From: CAKZNE01 sp963976435
GTDB lineage: Bacteria; Bacteroidota; Bacteroidia; Flavobacteriales; Schleiferiaceae
DNA length: 64,000 nt
Direction of reading: 5' to 3'
NCBI GenBank assembly: GCA_963976435.1
Contig: CAXBKQ010000008.1
Coordinates: 62,001-126,000, forward strand
Shown: positions 6,975-16,384 of the stretch, one piece after another
Layout: the number at the start of each line of letters is the position of its first letter
How positions within the stretch are numbered: position 1 is the first letter of the stretch
Notes under the pieces: generated by a model
Databases searched by the model: none
What the model saw: only the letters and a program-made list of their open reading frames with translations
Told to the model about the DNA's origin: nothing
Made by a program: the position numbers and the translations under genes

Positions 6975-9401
6975 ATGGAATATATTGGTGAACATTTATT
7001 GCCTGGGCAACTGGGTCGCTTTTTTGTTAGCCTTGCTTTTGCAGCAGCATTAATAAGTGCCTTTGCAAATTTATTTTACCTCCTCAAAAAAGATGAGCAT
7101 TATAAAAAGTTGGCAAGGGCATCCTTTATGGTTCATGCTATAAGCATATTCTCCATTGTTGGGGTTTTGTTTTTTCTAATGTCTAGCCATTATTTCGAAT
7201 ATGATTATATCTGGAAACACTCCTCTCTAGAGCTACCCACTCGATATATATTTAGTGCTTTTTGGGAAGGACAAGAAGGTAGTTTTATCCTTTGGATGTT
7301 CTGGCATGCTGTATTGGGCTTAATTCTTATGTACAGCTCCAAAAAGTTAGAAGCTTCTGCAATGATGGTCTTTTCTCTAGTTCAAGCATTTTTGCTGAGC
7401 ATGATTTTAGGAATCTATATTGGAGATATAGGCATTGGTAGCAGCCCTTTTGTTTTAATGCGAAATGCTCGTGAAAATATTGGCCTGCCCTGGACAGAAG
7501 TTCAAGACTACCTGCAAAAATTTCCGGTTTTTATGGATGGTCGAGGATTAAACCCTCTTTTGCAAAACTATTGGATGACCATTCATCCTCCTACCCTATT
7601 TTTAGGTTTCGCCTCGGTACTTCCTCCTTTTGCTCTAGCCATTGCGGGCTTAATTAGTAGAGATTATTCTAGCTGGGTAAAACCTAGTATTCCTTGGGCA
7701 TATTTCAGTGTGATGATTTTTGGAACCGGAATTTTGATGGGTGGCGCCTGGGCCTACGAAGCATTAAGTTTTGGAGGATTTTGGGCTTGGGATCCTGTAG
7801 AAAACTCCTCTCTTGTTCCATGGTTAACTATGGTTGGTGCTGCTCACCTACTCCTGGTTAAAAGAAATAGCCAATCAGGATTGCGTTCTAGTTATTTTAT
7901 GATGATACTCAGCTTTGTTTTGGTATTGTATTCTACATTTCTAACTAGAAGCGGGGTTTTAGGAGATTCTTCAGTTCACTCCTTTGTGGATTTAGGCTTA
8001 AATGGACAATTATTAATTTACCTGTTATTTTTTAGCATTACGGCATTTGGACTGTTTTTCTACCATGCTCCAAAAATGAAAAAATCGGCCTCAGAAGAGG
8101 AATTGAGTTCCAAAGAATTTTGGATGTTTATTGGGAGTTTGATTCTTTTGATCTCAGCATTTCAAATTATCCTCCTTACATCAGTACCTGTATACAATCA
8201 ATTGATTGGTCCGGATAGTTATTTATCGCTACTAGATGAGGATTGGGCTCCTCCATTGGATCCGATTGAGGCCTATCAGAAATATCAACTTCCCTTTGCT
8301 ATTGTCATCACCTTCCTTATTGCTATTACCCAGTTTTTGAGCTTTAAAAGGACAAGTGCAGCTAAATTTAAAAAGAGACTATATTCGAGTTTAGCCATAA
8401 GCATTATAGTAACAGGAATCTTTGCTACCATCTATAAGTTTTGGATGCATCCTGCTTATTTAAGTTTACTTTTTGCTGGGGTTTTTGCCACGGTTAGTAA
8501 TATCAGTTATTGGCTACTTGTGGGAAAAGGGAAATTGCCATTTACCGGAAGTTCCATTGCTCATATTGGCTTTGCCTTTGTTATGATCGGTGCTTTAATT
8601 GCCAATGGAAAACAAGAAATTGTGAGCAATACAAATATTCGCCTATCCGATGAACTTCCCTCTAGTGAAAACTCTGTATTGTATTTAAATGATACAACAG
8701 ACCTATATCAATACCATGCTATTTGGACAGGAACCAGAGATAGTGGATTGGGAATTCAATATTATGATGTAGAATATTATGATACCCTTCCAGGTAAAAA
8801 GGAAAAACTATTTAGCCTTGAGCCTTACATTCAAAAGTCCGATGAAATGGGTACATCTGCAAACCCTTCTACCAAACATTATTGGAATAAAGATGTATAT
8901 ACCCATGTGGTGTACTCCTCTCTACTTGAGGCTAAATCTGAGGATGGCTATGGTAATGAAATGGAAGTGAAAATGGAAAGGGGAGATACCGCCATTTACC
9001 AGCAGCATTTTGTGATTTTAGATAGCATTAAAGTGAATGCTAGGTTTAAAGATGATTCTGACCAGATTGAAAGATTAAGGATAGAGGTGAAATTAGTTTT
9101 AATCAATATTTTGGGTGAGGAATTTGTGGCCAGACCAGTTTATTATATCGAAGGAGAAAGTGCTGGTTTTGAGGATGCCTATTTGGAAATTCAAAAATTT
9201 AAATTCCGATTGGCAGGTATAGATACTGATGAACCAGATAGCAAGAAATTGCTGATTAAGGCATTTTCCGAAATTCAGGATGATCGTGACTTTATCATCA
9301 TGAAAGCCATAATCTTCCCCTTAATAAACCTCCTTTGGTTGGGTTGTATTTTGATGGCATTGGGAACAGGAATCGCTATTTGGCAGAGAATCAAAGCTTA
9401 A
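6975..9401 (+). CDS. ccmF: Cytochrome c haem lyase subunit CcmF
   Basis: CcmF is the large membrane protein that ligates haem to apocytochrome c. At 808 residues it is longer than E. coli CcmF. It has an N-terminal block of helices, a WWD domain with GGFWAWDPVEN near residue 265-275, conserved histidines nearby (HPPTLFLGF about 203-211) and a large periplasmic region at about 560-780 before a last helix. No ccmG or ccmH gene follows: the next gene is convergent. The long periplasmic domain has no Cys pair that could stand in for CcmG. It is the last gene of the operon. Confidence 0.9.
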   Translation: MEYIGEHLLPGQLGRFFVSLAFAAALISAFANLFYLLKKDEHYKKLARASFMVHAISIFSIVGVLFFLMSSHYFEYDYIWKHSSLELPTRYIFSAFWEGQEGSFILWMFWHAVLGLILMYSSKKLEASAMMVFSLVQAFLLSMILGIYIGDIGIGSSPFVLMRNARENIGLPWTEVQDYLQKFPVFMDGRGLNPLLQNYWMTIHPPTLFLGFASVLPPFALAIAGLISRDYSSWVKPSIPWAYFSVMIFGTGILMGGAWAYEALSFGGFWAWDPVENSSLVPWLTMVGAAHLLLVKRNSQSGLRSSYFMMILSFVLVLYSTFLTRSGVLGDSSVHSFVDLGLNGQLLIYLLFFSITAFGLFFYHAPKMKKSASEEELSSKEFWMFIGSLILLISAFQIILLTSVPVYNQLIGPDSYLSLLDEDWAPPLDPIEAYQKYQLPFAIVITFLIAITQFLSFKRTSAAKFKKRLYSSLAISIIVTGIFATIYKFWMHPAYLSLLFAGVFATVSNISYWLLVGKGKLPFTGSSIAHIGFAFVMIGALIANGKQEIVSNTNIRLSDELPSSENSVLYLNDTTDLYQYHAIWTGTRDSGLGIQYYDVEYYDTLPGKKEKLFSLEPYIQKSDEMGTSANPSTKHYWNKDVYTHVVYSSLLEAKSEDGYGNEMEVKMERGDTAIYQQHFVILDSIKVNARFKDDSDQIERLRIEVKLVLINILGEEFVARPVYYIEGESAGFEDAYLEIQKFKFRLAGIDTDEPDSKKLLIKAFSEIQDDRDFIIMKAIIFPLINLLWLGCILMALGTGIAIWQRIKA

Positions 9402-9402
9402 A

Positions 9403-10203
9403 TTAAATCACTTCATCTTTCTTCTTAGCAAGGTGATTATAATCTTCAATGAGAGTTTTAAGAAGCTTTTCCGGTGGAATATTTTCTTCAATTTTCAAAA
9501 CCTTTTTAGCCTTTATGGCTAAATCAAAAATGGCCTTTTTACTTTTTGACTTCTTGGAATTATCCAATACATTTTTAATTATATAAATATCCCTATCACT
9601 TAATAAAAGTACATTCTTAAATACCGGTTCATAATTATCCTGTGGTGCCCTAAGTATAGTATCCTCGAGGGAAAATGGTCTTTTACTAATTATCACCACC
9701 GTATTAGCCACCAGATCACCAATCCGCTGAACTTTTTTGCTAAACATCATGCTAATAAATCCAACGAAAGGAATAGGTAGGTATAAAAAGACGGCTAAAG
9801 TTTCCAAAGAATTTGGACCACTAAATACATCTGGGAAAAAAATCAAAAGAAATAAACCCGTTTTTACATCAATAGCTCTCAATAACCACCTTAAAATAAT
9901 ATCTCCAATGCTTGCTGCAGATCCATCGGCTCTAATAACCCTCAATTTTAAAAGAAATTTACCAACAGTTCTCCCATTCCACAAGTATTCACAAACAGGA
10001 TAATAAAGGGAAAGAGGAATAAGGATGAGTATTAAACTTGTCTCATGATTTTCGATAAATCCAATATCAAAAATCCAAAGAGCCATCAAAAAATATAAAA
10101 TTTGAACTATTAGGTCCAAAAATCCTGAAGCTAATCGAATCCCAGCATTGGCTAATGGTAATTCAATTAATACGTTTTGTGCCGTGTAAACTTTTAATTT
10201 CAA
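9403..10203 (-). CDS. RDD family membrane protein
   Basis: The 266-residue protein has an RDD domain (about residues 15-175) with the Arg in GIRLASGFLD and the Asp in DLIV, three or four hydrophobic segments, then a soluble C-terminal extension (about 180-266). The start is TTG at 10203; no ATG lies near it. It is divergent from the SpoIIM-like gene, with 38 nt between starts. Such RDD genes commonly sit next to SpoIIM/MoxR/DUF58 sets in Bacteroidota and Actinobacteria, which suggests they belong to one system. The biochemical role of RDD proteins is unclear in most cases. Confidence 0.82.
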   Translation of the reverse strand: MKLKVYTAQNVLIELPLANAGIRLASGFLDLIVQILYFLMALWIFDIGFIENHETSLILILIPLSLYYPVCEYLWNGRTVGKFLLKLRVIRADGSAASIGDIILRWLLRAIDVKTGLFLLIFFPDVFSGPNSLETLAVFLYLPIPFVGFISMMFSKKVQRIGDLVANTVVIISKRPFSLEDTILRAPQDNYEPVFKNVLLLSDRDIYIIKNVLDNSKKSKSKKAIFDLAIKAKKVLKIEENIPPEKLLKTLIEDYNHLAKKKDEVI

Positions 10204-10241
10204 GATAATTCTTGTAATATTCGGGGAAGATACAGAACTCT

Positions 10242-11207
10242 ATGAGAGAAGCCTCATTTCTCGCGAAAAATGAAAAAAAATGGCGTAAAGTCGAGACTAT
10301 ACTTGACAAACGCATAGATATGCACCCTGATGAATCTATAGATTTATTTCAGGAATTAACGGATGACTTATCCTATTCGAGGACAAATTATCCAAAAAGT
10401 ATTGCTACCCAGTATTTAAATTTATTAACTGCCGGTATATATCAAAAAATTAATAAGCGAAAAGTTGAAAAATGGAATAGGATTCTAGTCTTTTGGCGGG
10501 AAGATGTACCCCTAGCTGTTGCCCAAAAAAGACATGCCCTATTTTATTCCTTGTTATTCTTTTTATTGTCCATGACTATTGGAATTGTTTCTACTCATTA
10601 TGATGAAAATTTTCCGAGAATAATTTTGGGAGATAGTTATGTGGATTTAACCTTAGAAAACATTGAAAATAACGATCCTATGGGGATTTATAAATCCCAA
10701 GAATCTGGTAATATGTTTTTAGCCATTAGCTCCAATAATTTACGAGTGGCGACTCTTACCTTCGTTGCTGGGCTGTTTTTTAGTCTTGGAAGCTATTACT
10801 TCCTCTTTATTAATGGAGTAATGGTAGGAACCTTTCAGTATTTTTTTCTACAGAAAGGCCTTTTTTGGGATTCTTTTCTAAGTATTTGGATTCATGGTAC
10901 CATCGAGATTTCCTGTATTGTGATTGCCGGTGGAGCGGGTGTTGCTTTGGGCAGCAGCTTACTTTATCCTGGAACATTAAGGCGAAAAAAAAGTCTTATG
11001 ATTGGCGGAAAACGAGCTTTTAAAATTTTCATTGGAATTTTACCTCTTATTGTTATTGCCGGTTTTTTAGAAAGCTATATCACCCGATTAACAGATTCCT
11101 CAATATTTGTAAAGGCATCTATTATTGGAGGATCATTTGCTTTTATAATTTGGTACTTCGCTATATATCCTTATCAACTTTTAAAAAGGAAGCTTGTTGA
11201 AGAATAA
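10242..11207 (+). CDS. SpoIIM-like membrane protein (stage II sporulation protein M family)
   Basis: The 321-residue protein has a soluble N-terminal part (about 1-95), a first helix (about 100-120) and four later helices. It carries the family features: the segment SNNLRVATLTFVAGLFFSL and the IHGTIEI motif with conserved His and Glu. Despite the name, most members occur in non-sporulating bacteria, so the name says nothing about sporulation here. It begins a five-gene + strand operon (DUF4129, DUF4350, MoxR, DUF58) in which neighbours overlap or nearly touch. Confidence 0.85.
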   Translation: MREASFLAKNEKKWRKVETILDKRIDMHPDESIDLFQELTDDLSYSRTNYPKSIATQYLNLLTAGIYQKINKRKVEKWNRILVFWREDVPLAVAQKRHALFYSLLFFLLSMTIGIVSTHYDENFPRIILGDSYVDLTLENIENNDPMGIYKSQESGNMFLAISSNNLRVATLTFVAGLFFSLGSYYFLFINGVMVGTFQYFFLQKGLFWDSFLSIWIHGTIEISCIVIAGGAGVALGSSLLYPGTLRRKKSLMIGGKRAFKIFIGILPLIVIAGFLESYITRLTDSSIFVKASIIGGSFAFIIWYFAIYPYQLLKRKLVEE

Positions 11208-11868
11208 ATTCCTTTTCATCCTTTTTATCCTTGGGCTATTCATTCAAATTAGCTCTTGTTCTAGCCCAGATGAGCCAGAAGTACAATCTGAGACCAGAGG
11301 CTTCAATCAAGAGAAAATTGATTCTTATAATCAACAGGAGAAGTATGATTATTATAAGGAAGTAGAAAGAAGTTCCAATCCGGTTTTGGAAATTTTCCTC
11401 AATATATTTTCCTTCATTTTTAAAATCCTTGCCAGTCCATTTGGGCTAGCAATTCTAATAGTACTGATTATTATAGTAATTATTGCCATAGTAAAAAGGG
11501 GGAAGTCTGGACTTTTAGAACCTATAAAAGAAAGGGATTCTGTTGTGCTATTAAGCAAAGAAGATCTGGAAACCACAGACTACCAAAAACTATTGGAAAT
11601 GGCGATTCAAGCTAATGATATGCGGTTAGCAACAAGGTTTACCTTTCTCATTACCCTACAATATCTCCAGAAACACAAAAAGATAAAATGGCATCTAGAA
11701 AAAACCAATCATGAATATTTAAATGAGCTAAGTCCGGAATTGCAAAAACCATTTTCGAATTTGGTTAGAGCATACGAATATGTGTGGTATGGAGAAATGG
11801 ATATAAAGCCCATAGTTTTCCAAAGAATTCAAGGATATTTTACTCACTTGAAAAAGCTCAATTCATGA
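11194..11868 (+). CDS. DUF4129-type membrane protein with lipoprotein-like N-terminus
   Basis: The 224-residue protein starts at TTG 11194 (or the next TTG at 11197), overlapping the SpoIIM-like gene by 14 nt. The N-terminus is a hydrophobic signal ending in SSCSS, a plausible lipobox with Cys near residue 22, followed by one transmembrane helix (about 77-97). The C-terminal half matches DUF4129: ATRFTFLITLQYL followed by TNHEYLNEL and YEYVWYG. DUF4129 proteins are found next to MoxR and DUF58 genes and often to transglutaminase genes. Function is unknown. Confidence 0.75.
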   Translation: MLKNKFLFILFILGLFIQISSCSSPDEPEVQSETRGFNQEKIDSYNQQEKYDYYKEVERSSNPVLEIFLNIFSFIFKILASPFGLAILIVLIIIVIIAIVKRGKSGLLEPIKERDSVVLLSKEDLETTDYQKLLEMAIQANDMRLATRFTFLITLQYLQKHKKIKWHLEKTNHEYLNELSPELQKPFSNLVRAYEYVWYGEMDIKPIVFQRIQGYFTHLKKLNS

Positions 11869-13118
11869 TTCGGAAAATTCTTTTTGCGCTTATTTCTATT
11901 CTTGGACTCTTGTTTATTGGCTCCCTCATTTTTGCGGTTTTTCAACCCAGACCTCACTCCTTCCATTACAGTTTAAATATGCTTTCCAAACAGCCTTATG
12001 GTTGTAGTATTATTAAATCGGAACTACCCTCCTTTTATCCTAATAAAAATGTTAGAGCCCTCGGTTCTTTAGATCTTAAACCCTATTATGACTATGTAAC
12101 CAACTATGATGATTATGGCTATTTTAGCTCTGATGATTTTGATAGCAGTCTAGTTTTTAGACCCTTAAATAATATCGGAGCCGAAAACTTCAATTTTATT
12201 GCCTTGAGTGGTGAGCTACAAATGAGCCAAGTAGATATCAATAGCCTTTTAAGCCACTGCTACCAAGGAAATGCGGCTCTACTTTTAGCAGATGATTTAA
12301 ATGATGAACTTGGCCAAACTTTGGGAATTAAAGCTTCAATTAGCAGTTCAGATGATGCCAAAATATTAGAAAAGGCCTTCTCTTTAAGATATAGAAATAG
12401 AAACTACCTAACACATAAATCCTATTCCCAGTATAGCTTTATTGAGGCCTTTCCTCCAGATGCGGAAATAATCTGTACAAATAAATTGGGCAAGGTTATC
12501 GGTATTCGCTTAAACATAGGCACGGGAAGCCTAGTTTATTTTTCAATGCCGATATTATTTAGCAATCTTCATCTTCTAAAAGACAGAAGAGAAATTGTTG
12601 AAAGCCTTCTCCTAGAATTACCAAACCGGAATACCTATTATGCCCAATATACTGGCGGTAGAACGGATAATTATACCAAACAACCGAACATAATGAGTTT
12701 TATTCATTCCCAGGAATCTCTCACCTGGGCATTTTATACTTTATTGTTTTCAGTTTTAATATTTATGGCATTTAGGATAAGGCGAAGCCAACGAATTATC
12801 CCCATCGTAAAGCCTCCTGAAAATACTAGTTTAAAATACATTGAAACATTAAGCAATCTTTACCTTCTGCACAATAACCACAAGGAAACCTCTCGGAAAA
12901 AAATGAACTATTTCCTTAATCGCATCCGATTGGAATACCATTTAGACAGCCAAAATATTAATGAAGAATTCTATTTAAAATTAAGTCAGAAAAGTGGGGT
13001 TGACCGCACAATAATTAAACAGTTATTTATTAAATACCATTATATAAATGCTCGCCAGGAAGTTACTTCCGAAGATTTTCAAGCCCTTTGCGAGCTCTTA
13101 CAACATTTTAAAAATTGA
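11865..13118 (+). CDS. DUF4350-like membrane-anchored protein
   Basis: I chose ATG 11865, which overlaps the preceding stop as ATGA. A longer frame from 11784 is overlap with the upstream gene. The 417-residue protein has an N-terminal helix (about 5-24), an extracytoplasmic domain with the PYGCSIIKSELPSF start typical of DUF4350, a second helix near 300, and a C-terminal cytoplasmic helical part (about 325-417). DUF4350 proteins accompany MoxR/DUF58 genes and have no established activity. Confidence 0.75.
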   Translation: MIRKILFALISILGLLFIGSLIFAVFQPRPHSFHYSLNMLSKQPYGCSIIKSELPSFYPNKNVRALGSLDLKPYYDYVTNYDDYGYFSSDDFDSSLVFRPLNNIGAENFNFIALSGELQMSQVDINSLLSHCYQGNAALLLADDLNDELGQTLGIKASISSSDDAKILEKAFSLRYRNRNYLTHKSYSQYSFIEAFPPDAEIICTNKLGKVIGIRLNIGTGSLVYFSMPILFSNLHLLKDRREIVESLLLELPNRNTYYAQYTGGRTDNYTKQPNIMSFIHSQESLTWAFYTLLFSVLIFMAFRIRRSQRIIPIVKPPENTSLKYIETLSNLYLLHNNHKETSRKKMNYFLNRIRLEYHLDSQNINEEFYLKLSQKSGVDRTIIKQLFIKYHYINARQEVTSEDFQALCELLQHFKN

Positions 13119-13123
13119 TAAAT

Positions 13124-14218
13124 ATGGAAGATGATAAAAAATCTAATGATTTGGAAAATAAAGATTTAGAGGGAAATAAAATCGAACAAAATCAGGAGGA
13201 AGCTATTTCTAGTTCTATACAGGCAGATGCTGAAGATGTAAATGAAGAAGGCAATATTCCAGATTTTGAAAAGGAAAGCGCATTGGTTATTGCCGTAAAC
13301 AAAATAAAAGAGGAATTAGGGAAAAAATTGGTAGGACAAAGTAATCTTGTAGAACTTATCATGGCCGGAATTTTGGCTGATGGCCATATCTTAATTGAAG
13401 GTGTTCCCGGTATTGCCAAAACCTTTACAGCTAAATTACTGTCCAAAGTTCTAGATACCTCTTTTAACCGAATCCAATTCACTCCAGACCTGATGCCTTC
13501 GGATGTTACGGGGACGAATATTTACAATATGAAGGATTCAAAATTTGAATTTAAAAAGGGTCCTATATTTTCCAATATTGTTTTAATTGATGAAATAAAT
13601 AGAGCTCCTGCTAAAACGCAGGCGGCGCTGTTTGAATGTATGGAAGAACAACAAGTAACCATAGATGGAAATGCCTATTCCCTGGATTTTCCATTTATAG
13701 TGTTGGCAACCCAAAATCCTGTAGAACACGAAGGAACCTATAAACTCCCCGAGGCACAGCTCGACAGATTTCTATTTAAAATTGAGGTAGACTATCCAAA
13801 GCTTGAAGAAGAAATAGAAATTTTGGAAAGAGTCTCCACAGGGCAGATTGGTGGAGATTTAAGTGATGTGAAAAAGATATTGGACGTTAAAGATTTGAAA
13901 AAACTTCGCGATGATGTTCGACAGGTTAGGGTGGAGAAAAACCTTTTAAAATACATTGCCAGTCTGGTAGAAAACACAAGGGAAAATGCTCAATTATTCC
14001 TGGGTGCTTCACCGAGGGCTTCAATTGGAATCCTAAATGCCAGTAAAGCTTTAGCAGCCATAAAAGGCAGGGATTTCATCACTCCAGATGATATTCGCCA
14101 AGCTACCTTTCCAGTGCTGAATCACAGAGTGGTTTTAACTCCAGAAAAAGAAATGGAAGGCATAAGTACTAAAGATGTAATCAAAGATATAATTGAACAG
14201 ATTGAAGTTCCTCGCTAG
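13124..14218 (+). CDS. MoxR-type AAA+ ATPase
   Basis: The MoxR family are chaperone-like AAA+ ATPases that work with von Willebrand factor A-type proteins. The 364-residue protein has an acidic, poorly ordered N-terminus (about 1-45), then Walker A in the MoxR form GVPGIAKT, Walker B VLIDEINRAP, sensor 1 LATQNPVEHEG and an arginine-finger region LPEAQLDRF. The lid domain follows from about 260. I preferred ATG 13124 to the TTG at 13115, which overlaps the preceding stop. It is followed by its usual DUF58 partner. Confidence 0.9.
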   Translation: MEDDKKSNDLENKDLEGNKIEQNQEEAISSSIQADAEDVNEEGNIPDFEKESALVIAVNKIKEELGKKLVGQSNLVELIMAGILADGHILIEGVPGIAKTFTAKLLSKVLDTSFNRIQFTPDLMPSDVTGTNIYNMKDSKFEFKKGPIFSNIVLIDEINRAPAKTQAALFECMEEQQVTIDGNAYSLDFPFIVLATQNPVEHEGTYKLPEAQLDRFLFKIEVDYPKLEEEIEILERVSTGQIGGDLSDVKKILDVKDLKKLRDDVRQVRVEKNLLKYIASLVENTRENAQLFLGASPRASIGILNASKALAAIKGRDFITPDDIRQATFPVLNHRVVLTPEKEMEGISTKDVIKDIIEQIEVPR

Positions 14219-15545
14219 GCATTTTCCAGACATTTATTTGAACCAAAGATTGTTAATTCTCTTGGTTTTAAATTCCTTTTTATTCGTATTAGGATTTCCC
14301 TATCCCCTATTTATAGGTTTGGCAAAGCTATGCCTATTGGGTATATGCGCTTTGTGTTTGACGGAACTTATAAGATTATATTTAAATTCAAATCCTATTA
14401 GTGCCGAACGAATTGTAGATGAAAAGCTTTCCAATGGAGATTATAATCCTGTGATTCTGAAAATTAAAGGTCATTTGGGTTTTGCTTCAGAACTAAAAAT
14501 TATCGATGAATTTCCTATTCAACTTCGAATAAGGGATAAATCTTTTCATTTAAAATGTTCCTCCAAATTTGAGGAAGAGATAATCTATAAAATAAGACCA
14601 ACACAAAGAGGAGTATATCATTTCGGAAAACTTCGAATTTTCATCAATACAAGATTTGGATTAATAAGCAGAAGGCTAAGCATTGATTTGGAAAAGGAGC
14701 TGAAGGTTTATCCCTCGGTAATACAATTGAAAAAGTATTCCTTTTTAGCCATTTCCAACAGATTACAGGAAGTAGGTGTAAAAAAGATAAGAAGGGTGGG
14801 TCAAAGTCAGGAGTTTGAGCAGATACGCGACTATGTTATCGGTGATGATTTTCGTCAAATAAATTGGCGTGCAACAGCAAGGAGGCAAGAACTGATGGTA
14901 AACCAACATCAAGAAGAAAAATCGCAAAATGTTTATTGCATTATTGATAAAGGTAGATTGATGCAAATGCCATTTGAAGGTATGTCATTGGTTGATTACG
15001 CCATAAATTCCACTTTAGTAGTTTCTGGAATTGCCTTAGGGAAAGGAGACAAAGCAGGAATATTGACCTTTTCCAACAAAATGGGCTCTTTGGTGATGGC
15101 TAAATCCCTTAGCAACCAAATGAATAGAATTTCAGAAAGTCTTTTTTCTCAAGAAGTTGTAAATGAGGAAAGTAATTTTCTAAACCTTTATAAGCTGATA
15201 AAGCTAAAAATCAAAAAGCGAAGTCTATTGATGCTGTATACCAATTTTGATTCTTTGATATCTCTTCAGAATCAGATGAAATATTTAAAGGCTATTTCCA
15301 AAAATCATCTACTTTGTACAGTAATTTTTGATAATACAGAGGTAAACCAAAAGGCGAATAGTAAAACTAAGGGTAGCAAAAATCTCTATGATCAAACAAT
15401 GGCCGAAAAGCTTCAGCATGATAAAAAGAGGATTATTAAAGAGCTAAATAAAAATGGTATTTACAGTATTCTTACAGAACCGCAAGATCTTACTATAAAT
15501 ACCATTAATAAATATATTGAGCTTAAAGCTCGAAGCCTTCTTTAA
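14193..15545 (+). CDS. DUF58 domain protein, MoxR partner
   Basis: The 450-residue protein has two hydrophobic segments near the N-terminus (about 20-60), a beta-rich middle and the DUF58 signature IGDDFRQINWRATARR near residue 210-227, followed by a vWA-like fold with IDKGRLM in place of a full MIDAS. DUF58 proteins are regular partners of MoxR ATPases and are thought to act in envelope-related complex assembly. The start is uncertain: TTG 14193 or TTG 14202, both inside the end of the MoxR gene. Its stop overlaps the stop of the convergent membrane protein gene. Confidence 0.85.
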   Translation: MNRLKFLARHFPDIYLNQRLLILLVLNSFLFVLGFPYPLFIGLAKLCLLGICALCLTELIRLYLNSNPISAERIVDEKLSNGDYNPVILKIKGHLGFASELKIIDEFPIQLRIRDKSFHLKCSSKFEEEIIYKIRPTQRGVYHFGKLRIFINTRFGLISRRLSIDLEKELKVYPSVIQLKKYSFLAISNRLQEVGVKKIRRVGQSQEFEQIRDYVIGDDFRQINWRATARRQELMVNQHQEEKSQNVYCIIDKGRLMQMPFEGMSLVDYAINSTLVVSGIALGKGDKAGILTFSNKMGSLVMAKSLSNQMNRISESLFSQEVVNEESNFLNLYKLIKLKIKKRSLLMLYTNFDSLISLQNQMKYLKAISKNHLLCTVIFDNTEVNQKANSKTKGSKNLYDQTMAEKLQHDKKRIIKELNKNGIYSILTEPQDLTINTINKYIELKARSLL

Positions 15546-16381
15546 TTATCTCTGCTGGGATCCAAAAATTCTACATCAGAACCAAAATTGTCTATTTGCG
15601 AATTCGAATCATTTAGATAAGGTCCGAAAATGGAATTGTAGGCCCAAAATGATGCGCAATAGTAGAAAGGGATGACAACCAAAATTCCTAGTCCGCAAGT
15701 AAGCAAAATTCCGATTATAGTAATTATCATAAAGATTATAGCAAAGCCAAAAAAAGAAATAAATTTATTTCCTACTACCTTTCTACTCATTTCCATTGCC
15801 TCCCAAAATCCCAGTTTAGCATCTACAATCAAGGGTATTGCAAAAATGTAGGAAATACTTAGGTAAACCATAGCCAAAACACAAAGCAAGATTCCAGACC
15901 ATTCAATAGCTCCAAAACTGAAATAAGGAACAAACTCACTTTCATCCATAAAAGTTAAGGAATTGGGATTGCTGAAAAGCTCAAAAAGCTCGCTTGGTAA
16001 AATTGCCAAAAACAGTAAAACGATAATTGGGCTAAGCAGTAAATAAAACACCAAATAGTGAAGAAAAATCTGCCCGAAGGATTGGAATGCTTTGAAAAAA
16101 TCTCCAAAGTCTTCTTGTTTATTCATCAAATTTCTAGAAAAGACAAATATTCCTGCCAATAGAACATTGAACACTATTGAAATAATATTTGAAAGAAATG
16201 GAATGGGGATGAAAGCAAAAATTAAGGATCCGAAAAAGGAAATGATGATATAAATTAGGGTGAATCCGATAAAATTTCCTGCTGATTTTGCAAAAAATTT
16301 CCAACCTTGGCTAATGGTTTCTCCAATATCAAAATGGTAACCTTGGTTTAGCAATTCTGAGAAATCTGGTTTGTTGATCAT
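15542..16381 (-). CDS. Multi-helix membrane protein, DUF2189/GdpQ-membrane-domain like
   Basis: The 279-residue protein has six hydrophobic segments. The segment KLGFWEAMEMSRKVVGNKF, followed by paired helices, resembles the repeated unit of poorly characterised membrane proteins grouped with the membrane domain of glycerophosphodiester phosphodiesterases (DUF975/DUF2189-like). No catalytic motif is visible, so function is unknown. Its ATG lies 3 nt beyond the stop of the short DUF2752 gene, and the two are probably cotranscribed. Confidence 0.6.
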   Translation of the reverse strand: MINKPDFSELLNQGYHFDIGETISQGWKFFAKSAGNFIGFTLIYIIISFFGSLIFAFIPIPFLSNIISIVFNVLLAGIFVFSRNLMNKQEDFGDFFKAFQSFGQIFLHYLVFYLLLSPIIVLLFLAILPSELFELFSNPNSLTFMDESEFVPYFSFGAIEWSGILLCVLAMVYLSISYIFAIPLIVDAKLGFWEAMEMSRKVVGNKFISFFGFAIIFMIITIIGILLTCGLGILVVIPFYYCASFWAYNSIFGPYLNDSNSQIDNFGSDVEFLDPSRDN

Positions 16382-16384
16382 AGT

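Noticed and set aside
10242..11207. SpoIIM-like gene as evidence for sporulation
   Set aside because: The family is widespread in non-sporulating bacteria and no other sporulation gene is present.
11784..11864. Upstream extension of the DUF4350-like gene
   Set aside because: It overlaps the previous gene in another frame; ATG 11865 with an ATGA overlap and a membrane signal is the better start.
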